From the NCBI GenBank assembly GCA_019232985.1, contig JAFAMW010000013.1:1-64000 (forward strand): a stretch of DNA of 64,000 nt, written 5' to 3'. The DNA comes from Roseateles sp. (lineage in GTDB: Bacteria; Pseudomonadota; Gammaproteobacteria; Burkholderiales; Burkholderiaceae). A program made the position numbers and the translations under genes. Shown here in pieces: positions 25,301 to 34,704 of this stretch (position 1 is its first letter; each line of letters begins with the position of its first letter). Under the pieces are notes generated by a model, which did no database searches, had not been told where the DNA came from, and was given only the letters and a program-made list of their open reading frames with translations.

Positions 25301-26929
25301 ATGGCCGCCCAGTTCGACACCATCATCGTCGGCGCCGGCACGGCCGGCTGCCTGCTCGCCAACCGCCTCAGCCGCAATCCGCGCCGGCGCGTGCTGCTGC
25401 TCGAAGCGGGCGGCCGCGACGACTACCACTGGATCCACATCCCGGTCGGCTACCTGTACTGCATCGGCAACCCGCGCACCGACTGGCTCTACCAGACCGA
25501 ACCCGCCGCGGGCCTGAACGGCCGTTCGCTGCGCTACCCGCGCGGCAAGGTGCTCGGCGGCTCGTCGAGCATCAACGGCATGATCTACATGCGCGGCCAG
25601 GCGCGTGACTACGACGGCTGGGCCGAGCAGCTCGGCGACGCCGAATGGTCCTGGGACGCCTGCCTGCCCTTCTTCAAGCAGCACGAGAACCATTGGCGCG
25701 GCGCCGACGAGATGCACGGCGCCGGCGGCGAGTGGCGCGTCGAGCGCCAGCGCCTGTCGTGGCCCATCCTCGATGCCTTCGCGCAAGCGGCCCAGCAGGC
25801 CGGGATCCCGGCGAGCGCGGATTTCAACCGTGGCGACAACGAAGGCGTCGGTTACTTCGAGGTCAACCAGCGGCGCGGCTGGCGCTGGAACACGGCCAAG
25901 GCTTTCTTGCGGCCGACCTGCCTGGGCCGGCCCAACTTCGAGCTCTGGACCGGCGCCCAGGTGAAGCGTCTCGTGCTGACCCGCACCGATGGCCAGTTGA
26001 GCTGCAATGGCGCCGTGGTCCAGACGCCGAACGGCGCGGAGGTCGTGACGCTGCGCCCTGGCGGCGAACTGCTGCTCGCGGCCGGGGCGATCGGCTCGCC
26101 GCAGATCCTGCAGCTCTCCGGCGTCGGGCCGGCTGAGCACCTGCGGTCGCTGGGCATCGAGGTCCGCGAAGACCTGCCCGGCGTCGGCGCCAACCTGCAG
26201 GATCACCTGCAGATCCGTGCCGTCTACCAGGTCAGCGGCGCGAAGACGCTCAACACGCGCGCCGCGCATTGGTGGGGCAAGGCCGGCATCGGTCTCGAAT
26301 ACCTGCTGCGGCGCAGCGGCCCGATGAGCATGGCGCCCTCGCAGCTCGGCGCGTTCGCCAAGAGCTCGCCCGAGCAGGCGGGGCCCGACTTGCAATATCA
26401 CGTGCAACCGCTGTCGCTGGACGCCTTCGGCGAGCCGCTGCACCGCTTCAATGCCTTCACGGCGAGCGTGTGCAATCTGCAGCCGACGAGCCGCGGGACC
26501 GTGCTGATCCGCTCGGCCGACCGCAAGGATGCGCCGGCCATCGCGCCCAACTACCTCGCCACCGACGAGGACCGGCGCGTCGCTGCCGAGAGCCTGCGCC
26601 TGACGCGCCGCATCGTCGCGCAGCCTGCGCTGGCGCCGTTTGCGCCCCAGGAATACAAGCCTGGCCCGCAGTTCCAGACCGACGAGGAACTCGCTCGCCT
26701 GGCCGGCGACATCGCCACGACGATCTTCCACCCGGTCGGCACCTGCAGGATGGGCCGTGCTGATGATGGCCAGGCCGTCGTCGACGCGCGGCTGCGCGTG
26801 CGCGGCGTTGCCGGCCTGCGCGTGGTCGACGCCAGCGTCATGCCGACCATCACGCGCGGCAACACCAACTCGCCGACGCTGATGATTGCCGAGAAGGCCG
26901 CGGCCTGGATCGAGGCCGATCGGGCCTGA
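25301..26929 (+). CDS. GMC family FAD-dependent oxidoreductase (choline dehydrogenase-like)
   Basis: 542 residues. The FAD-binding Rossmann fold begins at TIIVGAGTAGCLLANRL, PRGKVLGGSSSINGM is the GMC signature 1 and GAIGSPQILQLSGVGP signature 2. The active-site His lies in FHPVGTCRMG and GNTNSPTLMIAEKAA closes the FAD site. It oxidises an alcohol, probably to the aldehyde; the substrate is not visible. No betaine aldehyde dehydrogenase or BetI regulator is near, which argues against a choline-specific role. It converges with the M17 aminopeptidase. Confidence 0.94.
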   Translation: MAAQFDTIIVGAGTAGCLLANRLSRNPRRRVLLLEAGGRDDYHWIHIPVGYLYCIGNPRTDWLYQTEPAAGLNGRSLRYPRGKVLGGSSSINGMIYMRGQARDYDGWAEQLGDAEWSWDACLPFFKQHENHWRGADEMHGAGGEWRVERQRLSWPILDAFAQAAQQAGIPASADFNRGDNEGVGYFEVNQRRGWRWNTAKAFLRPTCLGRPNFELWTGAQVKRLVLTRTDGQLSCNGAVVQTPNGAEVVTLRPGGELLLAAGAIGSPQILQLSGVGPAEHLRSLGIEVREDLPGVGANLQDHLQIRAVYQVSGAKTLNTRAAHWWGKAGIGLEYLLRRSGPMSMAPSQLGAFAKSSPEQAGPDLQYHVQPLSLDAFGEPLHRFNAFTASVCNLQPTSRGTVLIRSADRKDAPAIAPNYLATDEDRRVAAESLRLTRRIVAQPALAPFAPQEYKPGPQFQTDEELARLAGDIATTIFHPVGTCRMGRADDGQAVVDARLRVRGVAGLRVVDASVMPTITRGNTNSPTLMIAEKAAAWIEADRA

Positions 26930-26944
26930 GTCGGCCCTGCCGGC

Positions 26945-28324
26945 TTACGCGCCGAAGCGCTTGGCGAGCCAGGCCAGCAGCGTGCGGATCGTCTGCGCCT
27001 CGCCGCCGGCCGGGCGGCCCGGGCGTGAGCCGTCGTTGGCCGCGTAGAGGTCGATGTGCAGCCAGTCCTGGCCGGCCGGGATGAAGTATTCGAGGAACAG
27101 CGCCGCATTGATGGCGCCGCCCTTGGGGCCCTTGCCGGTATTGACGATGTCGGCGATGTCGCTCGCGATGCCCGGCTTGTACGGCGCCCACAGCGGCATG
27201 TGCCACATCGGGTCGTCCAGCTGCAGGCCCAGGTCGACGAGCTCGCGCGCCAGCGCGGTGTCGCGGGTGAACAGGGCCGGCAGCTCCGGGCCGAGCGCCA
27301 CGCGCGCCGCGCCAGTCAGCGTGGCCATGTCGACGATCAGGTCGGGCTTGTGCTCGGCCGCGTAGGCCAGCGCGTCGCAAAGAATGACGCGGCCTTCGGC
27401 GTCGGTGTTGCCGATCTCGATGTGCAGGCCGGCGCGCGTCTTGAACACATCGCCGGGGCGGTAGGCGTTGCCCGCGATGGCGTTCTCGACAGCCGGGATC
27501 AGGAGCTGCAGGCGCACCGGCAGCTTGAACGCCATCACAAGCGCGGCCAGGCCCAGGGCGTTGGCGGCGCCGCCCATGTCCTTCTTCATCTGGCGCATGC
27601 CTTCGGCGCTCTTGATGTCGAGGCCGCCGGAGTCGAAGCACACGCCCTTGCCGACGAGGGTCAGGCGCGGATGCTTGTCGCTGCCCCAGTTCAGCTCGAT
27701 CAGCCGGGGCGCGCGCTCGGCGGCCCGGCCGACGGCGTGGATGGCCGGGAAGTTCTTCTTGAGCAGCTCGTCGCCGACGACCTGCTTGAACTTCGCGCCG
27801 TGCTGCTTCGCGACCACCTCGACCGCGCGCGCCAGTTCCGCGGGCCCGAGCGCCTCGGCCGGCGTATTGACCAGGTCGCGCGTCGCGGCGATCACGGTCG
27901 CCTGCGCCAGGCCGCGCTCGGCGGCGGCGCTGGGCGCAAGCCAGAGCGTGGCCGGCGCGCGGCCGGGCTTCTTGTAGAGGTCGAAGCGATAGGCGCCGAG
28001 CTCCCAGGAAAGGGCGGCGGCCTCTGCATCCAGTGCCAGGCCTGTCTCTGCAAGCTTGTAGACGCCTTCGGGCAGCGCCATCGGCAGTGCGGCCAGCGCC
28101 CACGGGTGGTCGGCGCGCTCGACGCCGGCGAAGACCTGGCCGAGCCGGCCGTCCGGTCCGGGAACCAGGGCGAGGCTGTCGGGCGCGCCCTTGAATCCGT
28201 TCGTGGAAAGCCATGCGCGGGTCGCGGCCGGCAGGCTGGCTTCGAGTTTGGCGAAGCCTGCGCGATCGATGGCGACGATGGGGACGGCGGTGGCCGGTGC
28301 GGCCTTCTTGAGTTGGACAGTCAT
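26945..28324 (-). CDS. M17 leucyl aminopeptidase family protein
   Basis: 459 residues from the ATG at 28324 (MTVQLKKAAPAT); the frame stays open upstream but that extension is unlike the family. The two-metal M17 site is visible: GKGVCFDSGGLDIKSAEGM (Lys and Asp ligands) and NTDAEGRVILCDALAYA (Asp, Glu and the catalytic Arg). The N-terminal domain is the shorter one of the PepB/YgaB-like cytosolic branch. It should remove N-terminal residues from peptides in the cytoplasm. Confidence 0.93.
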   Translation of the reverse strand: MTVQLKKAAPATAVPIVAIDRAGFAKLEASLPAATRAWLSTNGFKGAPDSLALVPGPDGRLGQVFAGVERADHPWALAALPMALPEGVYKLAETGLALDAEAAALSWELGAYRFDLYKKPGRAPATLWLAPSAAAERGLAQATVIAATRDLVNTPAEALGPAELARAVEVVAKQHGAKFKQVVGDELLKKNFPAIHAVGRAAERAPRLIELNWGSDKHPRLTLVGKGVCFDSGGLDIKSAEGMRQMKKDMGGAANALGLAALVMAFKLPVRLQLLIPAVENAIAGNAYRPGDVFKTRAGLHIEIGNTDAEGRVILCDALAYAAEHKPDLIVDMATLTGAARVALGPELPALFTRDTALARELVDLGLQLDDPMWHMPLWAPYKPGIASDIADIVNTGKGPKGGAINAALFLEYFIPAGQDWLHIDLYAANDGSRPGRPAGGEAQTIRTLLAWLAKRFGA

Positions 28325-28467
28325 GGCGGAGGTATGGATGGCCGCGCTGGCGGCGAGGCCGCCATTCTCCCTCGCAAAGATTTGTTGCATCTGGATGTCA
28401 ACCCCCGACAGGGGCTTCACGTTTCTCCCTCATGCCCGTCAAGGGACGTGACCGATCAGGCTCCGCC

Positions 28468-28623
28468 ATGAAGAACCAGACCCACAGCGCTTCCGGCACC
28501 CGCCGCCTCCCGCCGCCCGAATGGAACGGCGACAAAGGCCGTAAACACGAGGCCTTCAACGCCGCCGTCGGCAGCGACCGCCGCACCATGGCACGTGCCA
28601 TGCGGCTGGATCGCAAGCGCTAA
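28468..28623 (+). CDS. Possible small basic protein
   Basis: A 51-codon frame from the ATG at 28468; an ATG at 28432 would add 12 residues. The product is very basic and hydrophilic, with PPPEWNGDKGRKHEAFN and a C-terminal RTMARAMRLDRKR, without signal or membrane segments. It lies between the M17 start and the next membrane gene. No good ribosome-binding site is seen and no family is recognised, so it may be a chance frame. Confidence 0.4.
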   Translation: MKNQTHSASGTRRLPPPEWNGDKGRKHEAFNAAVGSDRRTMARAMRLDRKR

Positions 28624-28710
28624 ACAGCTTCGGAAGTCCCCTGGTATGCAGGGATTTACACTGGAGCCGCTTGCCGCAAAATGCGGCATGAAGATTCCAG
28701 GGAGCCGTCC

Positions 28711-29193
28711 ATGAGACGCGTGCGTCGTTTCGCTGCCTTCGCTTCCGGGGTGCTGCTGTACGGCACCGCCATCCTGGCCAGCACGCTGGTCGACAAAGAC
28801 CTTTTGCTGGCGCCGATACGCAGCTTCATCGCCGGAAGGTACCTGGCGACCTTGGCTGCCGCCGCCATCACCGCCCTGTTCATCTTTCTCCTGGCCTTTG
28901 TCTGGGGTTTCATCACCCTGCGTCCGCGCCAAGGTGATCGGCGCCTGCTGACGAGCTGGTGCATGGGAGGCATCGTGCTGGCCTGGATGAGCAGCATGGT
29001 CGCCGGCCTGTTTGTCCTGGCCTTGCAGCGCGCCGACCACCGGCCCGACCTGATAGGCCTGCTGCTGTCGTCGGGCGTGCCGCCGCTGTGGGGCCTGCTC
29101 AATGTCATTGCCGTTTTCGCTGGCGCCATACTGGCGAGCATGACCGTGCGCAGCGGTCTGACGGCGGTGTCGCTGACGCGTCGGCCCGCCTGA
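28711..29193 (+). CDS. Small four-helix membrane protein of unknown function
   Basis: 160 residues from the ATG at 28711, chosen for GGGAG 6 nt upstream over an ATG at 28681. Four hydrophobic segments (about 10-27, 47-70, 85-105 and 125-145) separated by short charged loops. Family unknown. Its stop codon overlaps or abuts the start region of the DTW-domain gene, so the two are probably co-transcribed. Confidence 0.75.
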   Translation: MRRVRRFAAFASGVLLYGTAILASTLVDKDLLLAPIRSFIAGRYLATLAAAAITALFIFLLAFVWGFITLRPRQGDRRLLTSWCMGGIVLAWMSSMVAGLFVLALQRADHRPDLIGLLLSSGVPPLWGLLNVIAVFAGAILASMTVRSGLTAVSLTRRPA

Positions 29194-29201
29194 ACAAGGA
29201 C

Positions 29202-29804
29202 TTGCGACCCGGTCGGTCGGTCTGCGCGCGCTGCGGGCGGCCCAGCGCGACCTGCCTTTGCGGTCTGCTGCCCGGCGTCCCGCTGATGAATCGGGTAGCG
29301 CTACTCGTGCTGCAGCATCCGGACGAAGCGCGTGAAGCCAAGGGCACGGCCCCGCTGCTGCGCCTGGGGCTGGCCGGCTGCGAGCTGCGGATCGGCGAGC
29401 ATTTCGACCCGCCCGAGCCCGTGCCGGGGCGCGATGACTGGCTGCTCTACCCCGCCGACGGCGATGCACCGGCGCCAATGCCATCGGTGCCGGCGCCCGG
29501 CGCGCTGCGCCTGATCGTGCTCGACGCGACCTGGCGCAAGAGCCGGCGCATGCTGGCCGAGAACCCCTGGCTCCAGGCCTTGCCGCGGCTCGCCCTCGGC
29601 GAGGCCGCCCCCTCTCGCTATGCAGCACTGCGCAAGGCGCGTCGCGGCGGCCAGCTTGCCACGCTGGAGGCGGTGCTGCTGGCGCTGCATGAGCTCGAGG
29701 CGCCGCCCGGCTCCGACCCCGTCTCCGGGCCCTACGCGCCGCTGTGGCAGGCCTTCGAGCGCTTCGTCGCGGCTTCGGTGGCGCGCTGGACTCCGCCCAA
29801 GTAG
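29202..29804 (+). CDS. DTW-domain protein, tRNA-uridine aminocarboxypropyltransferase family
   Basis: About 200 residues. The N-terminal CARCGRPSATCLCGL is a zinc-binding-type cysteine cluster and LIVLDATWRKSRRML carries the DTW-family Asp-x-x-Trp motif. Members (E. coli TapT/YfiP and relatives) transfer the 3-amino-3-carboxypropyl group of S-adenosylmethionine to a tRNA uridine (acp3U). There is no ATG before the cysteine cluster. A TTG at 29202 gives a start that fits relatives; a CTG at 29190 that overlaps the preceding stop is the alternative. Confidence 0.88.
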   Translation: MRPGRSVCARCGRPSATCLCGLLPGVPLMNRVALLVLQHPDEAREAKGTAPLLRLGLAGCELRIGEHFDPPEPVPGRDDWLLYPADGDAPAPMPSVPAPGALRLIVLDATWRKSRRMLAENPWLQALPRLALGEAAPSRYAALRKARRGGQLATLEAVLLALHELEAPPGSDPVSGPYAPLWQAFERFVAASVARWTPPK

Positions 29805-29808
29805 ACGC

Positions 29809-31692
29809 TTACTTCTGCGCCGTCAGCGCCTCGAGCTCGTCCATCACGCGGTTCATGCGGCGCACGACGGCACGGTAGGGTTCCGGCGACGCCAGGTCCA
29901 CGCCCGCCGCCTTGACGAGCTGGTAGGGCTCGGCCGAGGCGCCGGCCTCGAGCAGCTTGAAGTAGCGCTCGCGCAGCGCGGTGTCGCCCTTGCCGATGCC
30001 CTCGGCGAAGTAGGCGGCGGCACTGACGCAGGTGGCGTACTGGTAGACGTAGAAGTCCGTATAGAAGTGCGGGATGTAGGCCCACTCGATGCCGTAGAGG
30101 TCGTCGATGTGGACCACGCCCTCCGCGTCGCCGTGGTAGCGCTTGAGCAGGCCGAGGTACAGCTTCGTGAGCATCTCGCCCGTGATGGGCTCGCCCCGCT
30201 CGGCCGCCTGGTGCGCCGCGAGCTCGAACTCGGCGAACATCGCCTGGCGGAAGAAGGTGCCGCGCAGGTTCTCGAGTTCCTGGCTCAGCGCGAAGATCTT
30301 CTCGGCCTTGCCCTGGGCGTGGGCGACCATGTAGTCGGCCAGCAGCAGCTCGTTGGCGGTGGACGGGATCTCGGCGATGAAGGTCGAGTAGTCCGAGGTC
30401 TCGAAGGGCTGGGTGTGGTCGGTGTACACCGTGTGCATGGCGTGGCCCCACTCGTGGGCCAGCGTCGAGACGCTGGTGTAGTCGCCGTTGAAGCTCATCA
30501 GCAGGTAGGGATGCACGTCGTAGGCCGCGCCGTTCATGTAGGCGCCCGAGCGCTTGCCGCGCTGGACATTGGAGTCCATCCAGTTGCCCTTGAAGCCGGC
30601 GGCCAGCCGCGCCTCGTACTCGCTGCCCATGGGCTTGAGCGCCTCCAGCGTCAGCGCCTCGGCCTCGGCCACGGTGTAGTTCGTGCGCGAAGGCTTGGCC
30701 AGCGGCACGTAGATGTCGGAGTAGCGCGCTTCCGTGAGGCCGAGCATCCTGCTGCGCAGCTTGAAGTAGCGATGCAGCGTCGGCAGGCCGGCGTTCGCCT
30801 CCTTCACGAGCGTCGTGTAGACCGCCTCGGGAATGTTGTCGCCGCCCTGCGCCATGGCCAGGCTGCTGTCGTACTTGCGCGCGCGGGCCTGGAAGACGGT
30901 GCCGCGCAACTCGGCCGCGTAGACGGCACCGATCGTGCGCTCGAAGGCCTTGTAGACCGGCCAGAAGGCCTTGAAGACCTGCTCACGCACCTTCGGATCT
31001 GGATCGGCGCGATACGCCACGTATTTTTCCTGGTCCAGCGTGACCTTCTTGCCGCGGATCGTGAGGGTCGGCCAGGGCAGGTCGGCGTTGGTGAGCAGGC
31101 TGTAAATGGACTGCGGCTGCTGCAACGGGTCGGCCGCGGCGGCCAGCAGCGACTCCTCGCCCGGCGCCAGCGTGTGCTGCGCGAGCCGCAGCGTCGTCTC
31201 GAGCAGGTAGCGGTGCTTGGCCAGGCCCGGCGTTGCGGCGAGCCAGGCGTGGATCTTGTCGGCGCCGATCGCGGTGACTTCAGGTGTGACCCAGGCCGTC
31301 GCTTCGCCGAACTTGTTGGCCGTGGCATCGGCGAGCTGGTTGCGTGCCTGGTTCTCGGTCACGCGCGTATCGGCGTCCGCGGCCAGCGAGGCGTAGACGG
31401 CCAGGCGGTAGATGCGGCGGCGCAGCGCAGCGGCCTGGTCGAGCCCGGCCTGCAGCTTTTCGGCGCTGGTGCCCAGCGTGCCCTTGAGCGCGCCGAGCTG
31501 GGTGAGATCGGCCAGGATGGCCTGGCGCTCGGTGTCCCAGGCCGCGGGCGTGGCGTAGAGCGGGCGCAGGTCCCAGCTGCCCGCGGCGACGGCCTCGGTC
31601 GAAGCGGCTGCGGGTGCCGCGGCCGGTGCGGCGAGCGCCGGCTCGGCGGTGAACAAGGCGGTGAGGGCCAGGGCGAGGGCAGTGCGCTTCAT
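29809..31692 (-). CDS. pepF: Exported M3 family oligoendopeptidase F
   Basis: 627 residues. A signal peptide (about 1-21, ending PALA) precedes the M3B oligoendopeptidase F domain. The zinc site HEWGH begins near residue 413 (STLAHEWGHAMH), with the downstream Glu in ADYMVAHAQGKAEK region and PHFYTDFYVYQYATC closing the substrate cavity. It cleaves short peptides, here probably in the periplasm. Convergent with the DTW-domain gene (4 bp apart). Confidence 0.93.
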   Translation of the reverse strand: MKRTALALALTALFTAEPALAAPAAAPAAASTEAVAAGSWDLRPLYATPAAWDTERQAILADLTQLGALKGTLGTSAEKLQAGLDQAAALRRRIYRLAVYASLAADADTRVTENQARNQLADATANKFGEATAWVTPEVTAIGADKIHAWLAATPGLAKHRYLLETTLRLAQHTLAPGEESLLAAAADPLQQPQSIYSLLTNADLPWPTLTIRGKKVTLDQEKYVAYRADPDPKVREQVFKAFWPVYKAFERTIGAVYAAELRGTVFQARARKYDSSLAMAQGGDNIPEAVYTTLVKEANAGLPTLHRYFKLRSRMLGLTEARYSDIYVPLAKPSRTNYTVAEAEALTLEALKPMGSEYEARLAAGFKGNWMDSNVQRGKRSGAYMNGAAYDVHPYLLMSFNGDYTSVSTLAHEWGHAMHTVYTDHTQPFETSDYSTFIAEIPSTANELLLADYMVAHAQGKAEKIFALSQELENLRGTFFRQAMFAEFELAAHQAAERGEPITGEMLTKLYLGLLKRYHGDAEGVVHIDDLYGIEWAYIPHFYTDFYVYQYATCVSAAAYFAEGIGKGDTALRERYFKLLEAGASAEPYQLVKAAGVDLASPEPYRAVVRRMNRVMDELEALTAQK

Positions 31693-31751
31693 GGCGATTG
31701 GGGCGGAGTTTCAGTGCGCCGGATTGTCCCGGTGCGCCGCCGGCCTGCCAT

Positions 31752-31795
31752 TCGCCATGCCCTGGTAAACCCGCAGCCCGGACGCGGGCTACCAG
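31752..31795. repeat. Nested inverted repeat between 3-HBDH and PepF genes
   Basis: Outer arms CTGGTA (31752-31757) and TACCAG (31790-31795), inner arms AGCCCG (31775-31780) and CGGGCT (31785-31790). The reverse strand reads GTAGCCCGCGTCCGGGCTG, like the dispersed GTAGCCCGG-type intergenic repeats known in several proteobacteria. It may also act as a weak terminator for the 3-hydroxybutyrate dehydrogenase gene. Confidence 0.5.
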
Positions 31796-31799
31796 CGGA

Positions 31800-32582
31800 T
31801 TACTGCATCGACCATCCGTGGCTGACGATCAGCGACTGTCCGGTCAAGGCATTGCTTTCGAAGCCTGCGAACAGCAGCGCGACCTGGGCCACGTCGTCGG
31901 TCGTCGTGAATTCGCCGTCGACGGTGTCCTTGAGCATGACCTTCTTGACCACGTCGTCCTCGCTGATGCCCAGCGTCTGGGCCTGCTCGGGGATCTGCTT
32001 GTCGACCAGCGGCGTGCGCACGAAGCCGGGGCAGATCACGTTGGCGCGCACGCCGTGCTGCGCGCCCTCCTTGGCGACCGTCTTGCACAGGCCGATCAGG
32101 CCGTGCTTGGCCGTGATGTAGGGCGCCTTCAGCAGCGAGGCCTCCTTGGAGTGCACCGAGCCCATGTAGATCACGCTGCCGCCGCGGCCCTGCGCATACA
32201 TGCGCTTGAGGCAGGCCCGCGTGGTCAGGAAGGCGCCGTCGAGGTGGATGGCCAGCATCTTCTTCCAGTCCGCGAAGGTGAATTCCTCGACGCGATGGAC
32301 GATCTGGATGCCGGCGTTGGAGACGAGGATGTCGATGCCGCCGAAGGCCTGGGCGCCGGCCTCGACCGAGGCCTCGACCTGCTCTTCGTTGGTCACGTCG
32401 ACGGCCACGCCGATGGCCTGGCCGCCCGCCGCCACGATCTCGGCCGCCGCCGCGTCGGCCGCCGCCTTGTTCAGGTCGGCGATGACGATCTTGGCGCCTT
32501 CCTGCGCGTAGACCTCGGCGATGCGCTTGCCGATGCCGCTGGCCGCGCCGGTGACGTAGGCGACCTTGTCCTTGAGCTTCAT
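31800..32582 (-). CDS. bdhA: 3-hydroxybutyrate dehydrogenase (SDR family)
   Basis: 260 residues, the exact size of bacterial BdhA. SDR marks: [18 protein letters not shown], the catalytic Ser in [11 protein letters not shown] and [24 protein letters not shown] and [18 protein letters not shown] are characteristic of the 3-hydroxybutyrate enzyme (substrate loop). It interconverts (R)-3-hydroxybutyrate and acetoacetate with NAD+, part of PHB use. A clear GGAGGATCCC precedes the ATG at 32582. Confidence 0.94.
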   Translation of the reverse strand: MKLKDKVAYVTGAASGIGKRIAEVYAQEGAKIVIADLNKAAADAAAAEIVAAGGQAIGVAVDVTNEEQVEASVEAGAQAFGGIDILVSNAGIQIVHRVEEFTFADWKKMLAIHLDGAFLTTRACLKRMYAQGRGGSVIYMGSVHSKEASLLKAPYITAKHGLIGLCKTVAKEGAQHGVRANVICPGFVRTPLVDKQIPEQAQTLGISEDDVVKKVMLKDTVDGEFTTTDDVAQVALLFAGFESNALTGQSLIVSHGWSMQ

Positions 32583-32676
32583 GGGATCCTCCGTTGATGC
32601 AGGGTGGGAACGCTGCGGCGCAGCATACGACGCCCGCCTTGGCCCTGCATGACAGCGGCCCGCGCGGGGCCGGCGC

Positions 32677-34602
32677 TCAGCGCGCGGTTTCAGCCAGCGC
32701 GCGGGCGATGCGGTGCCGGTTCACGGTCGGCTTGGGCACGCGCACGTCGAACCACTGGCGCACGTCGCTGTCCACGCCGATGCCGTGCATGAAGTTGTAG
32801 ATCGCCTTCTTGAGCGCGCGGCCCATGGCGTCGTGATCGGTGCCGGTCGGGTCGACGAAGCCCACGTCGTTCTTGGCGAAGGGGCTGTCGGGCAGTGGCA
32901 GCAGCGTGACGCCGTAGTCCTGCGGGTTCAGCCCGACGGGCGAATGCACGGTGCAGGCAAAGCGGTGGAAGAAGCCGCTGTGGATGCAGCCGTTCTCGAA
33001 GAGCTGGCGCACGTACTCGAGCGCGTCCACCGTGTCCTGCACCGTCTGCGTCGGAAAGCCGTACATCAGGTAGGCGTGGACGAGGATGCCGGCATCGGCA
33101 AAGGCCTTGGTCACGCGCGCGACCTGGTCGACGCTGACGCCCTTCTTCATCAGACCGAGCAGGCGGTCCGAGGCGACCTCGAGCCCGCCCGAGATCGCCA
33201 CGCAGCCGCTCTCGGCGAGGCGCTCGCACAGGTCCGGCGTGAAGGTCTTTTCGAAGCGCACATTGCCCCACCAGCTGATGGCCGTGCCGCGCCGCGAGAT
33301 CTCCTCGGCCAGGGCCTTGAGCGCCTTGGGCGGCGCGGCCTCGTCGACGAAGTGAAAGCCCGTCTCGCCGGTCTCGTGCACGATGGCCTCGATGCGGTCG
33401 ACCAGCGTCGTCGCCGACGCGGCCTCGTAGCGCGAGATGTAGTCCAGGCTGACGTCGCAGAAACTGCACTTCTTCCAGTAGCAGCCATGCGCGACGGTGA
33501 GCTTGTTCCAGCGCCCGTCGCTCCAGAGCCGGTTCATGGGGTTGAGCATGTCCAGCAGCGAGAGGTAGCGCTCCAGCGGCAGGCCGTCCCAGGTTGGCGT
33601 GCCGACGTCCTCGAAGGGCACGTCCGGCTCGGCCATGTTGACGTAGCGAACCACGCCGTCCTCGCGCACGAAGGTGCGCACCAGGCGCGAGCGCCCGCGC
33701 CGGCCCTGCAGGTGCTCGATCAGCGCGAGCAGCGGACGCTCGCCGGCGTCGAGCGTGACGAAGTCGAAGTCGTCGAAGACGCGCGGCTCGGCGAGCTCGC
33801 GCAGCTCGGTGTTGACGAAGCCGCCGCCGAGCACGATCGGCAGCTCGGGCCAGCGCGCCCTGATCGTGCGCGCGATGCGGAAGGCCGCGTAGACCGCGCC
33901 GGGGAAGGGCACCGACAGCAGCACGAGGCTGGGCTGATGACGCTCGACCGCGGCTTCGGCCAGGCGGGTGAGCTCGCGGTCGATCAGGTTGGGCGGCGCG
34001 GCGAGCGCCTCGGCGAGCGGATCGAAGGTCGGTTGCGCGGTGGCGAGCTTCTCGGCGTAGCGCACGAACTCGAAGCGCGGGTCGACGGCCTCGCGCAGCA
34101 CGTCGGCGAGGTCGTTCAGGTAGAGCGTCGCGAGGTGGCGCGCGCGGTCCTGCAGGCCGAGGGCGCCGAAGGCCCAGGCGAGGGGGTCCTCGCCAGAATC
34201 GTCGTCAGCCGCGCCGTAGGCGTCGAGCTGGGCGAAGCGCGGGCCCTCGGGCAGGTAGCGGCGCGCGTTGATGCGGTGCGCGAGCGTCGCGTCACCGCCC
34301 TGCAGGAAGCGGATCGTCGGGTCGACGGTCGCGACGTAGCGTTCGTGTTCGTCGAGGAAGGCCGCAAGCGTCGGGCTCGGCCGGGCGGCGGCGGCTGCGC
34401 GCGCGGGCTCGGCCAGGGCCGCGACGCCGGCGCGCGAGAACAGCGCGAGCACGAGCTCGAGCGCGAGGTCCTGCTGGACCGCGGCGATGCCACGCGAGCG
34501 CAGGAAGCCGGTCAGGTAGGCGGTCGACGGGTAGGGCGTGTTGAGCTGCGTCATCGGCGGAATCAGCGACAGCACGCGCCAGCCGGAAGGCTGAGGAAGC
34601 AT
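32677..34602 (-). CDS. B12-binding-domain radical SAM protein with CX4CX2C motif
   Basis: 641 residues. The first 270 residues form a cobalamin-binding-like Rossmann domain ([42 protein letters not shown]). The radical SAM barrel follows, with the iron-sulfur motif [14 protein letters not shown] at Cys374, Cys379 and Cys382. This is CX4CX2C rather than the standard CX3CX2[12 protein letters not shown] and [17 protein letters not shown] complete the barrel, and [14 protein letters not shown] fits the family. Many relatives are methyltransferases or ring-forming enzymes, but no substrate can be named. It stands alone on its strand. Confidence 0.87.
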   Translation of the reverse strand: MLPQPSGWRVLSLIPPMTQLNTPYPSTAYLTGFLRSRGIAAVQQDLALELVLALFSRAGVAALAEPARAAAAARPSPTLAAFLDEHERYVATVDPTIRFLQGGDATLAHRINARRYLPEGPRFAQLDAYGAADDDSGEDPLAWAFGALGLQDRARHLATLYLNDLADVLREAVDPRFEFVRYAEKLATAQPTFDPLAEALAAPPNLIDRELTRLAEAAVERHQPSLVLLSVPFPGAVYAAFRIARTIRARWPELPIVLGGGFVNTELRELAEPRVFDDFDFVTLDAGERPLLALIEHLQGRRGRSRLVRTFVREDGVVRYVNMAEPDVPFEDVGTPTWDGLPLERYLSLLDMLNPMNRLWSDGRWNKLTVAHGCYWKKCSFCDVSLDYISRYEAASATTLVDRIEAIVHETGETGFHFVDEAAPPKALKALAEEISRRGTAISWWGNVRFEKTFTPDLCERLAESGCVAISGGLEVASDRLLGLMKKGVSVDQVARVTKAFADAGILVHAYLMYGFPTQTVQDTVDALEYVRQLFENGCIHSGFFHRFACTVHSPVGLNPQDYGVTLLPLPDSPFAKNDVGFVDPTGTDHDAMGRALKKAIYNFMHGIGVDSDVRQWFDVRVPKPTVNRHRIARALAETAR

Positions 34603-34704
34603 GGGCCGTATTTTGCCAGCCGCCCCCCGCGCGGATCGGGCTTACCCGCAGGCGCGGCCGCCGGCGCGGCACGCCGGCCCGGCCACGCGTATCCTGCGCG
34701 CGGC

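Noticed and set aside
24506..26731. A 741-codon antisense open frame over marC and the GMC oxidoreductase
   Set aside because: Both sense genes show clear family motifs; the antisense product is His/Arg/Asp-rich and lacks motifs.
25301..26929. betA choline dehydrogenase of a betaine operon
   Set aside because: No betB, betI or choline transporter is adjacent, and GMC substrate range cannot be read from sequence, so the specific name is not assigned.
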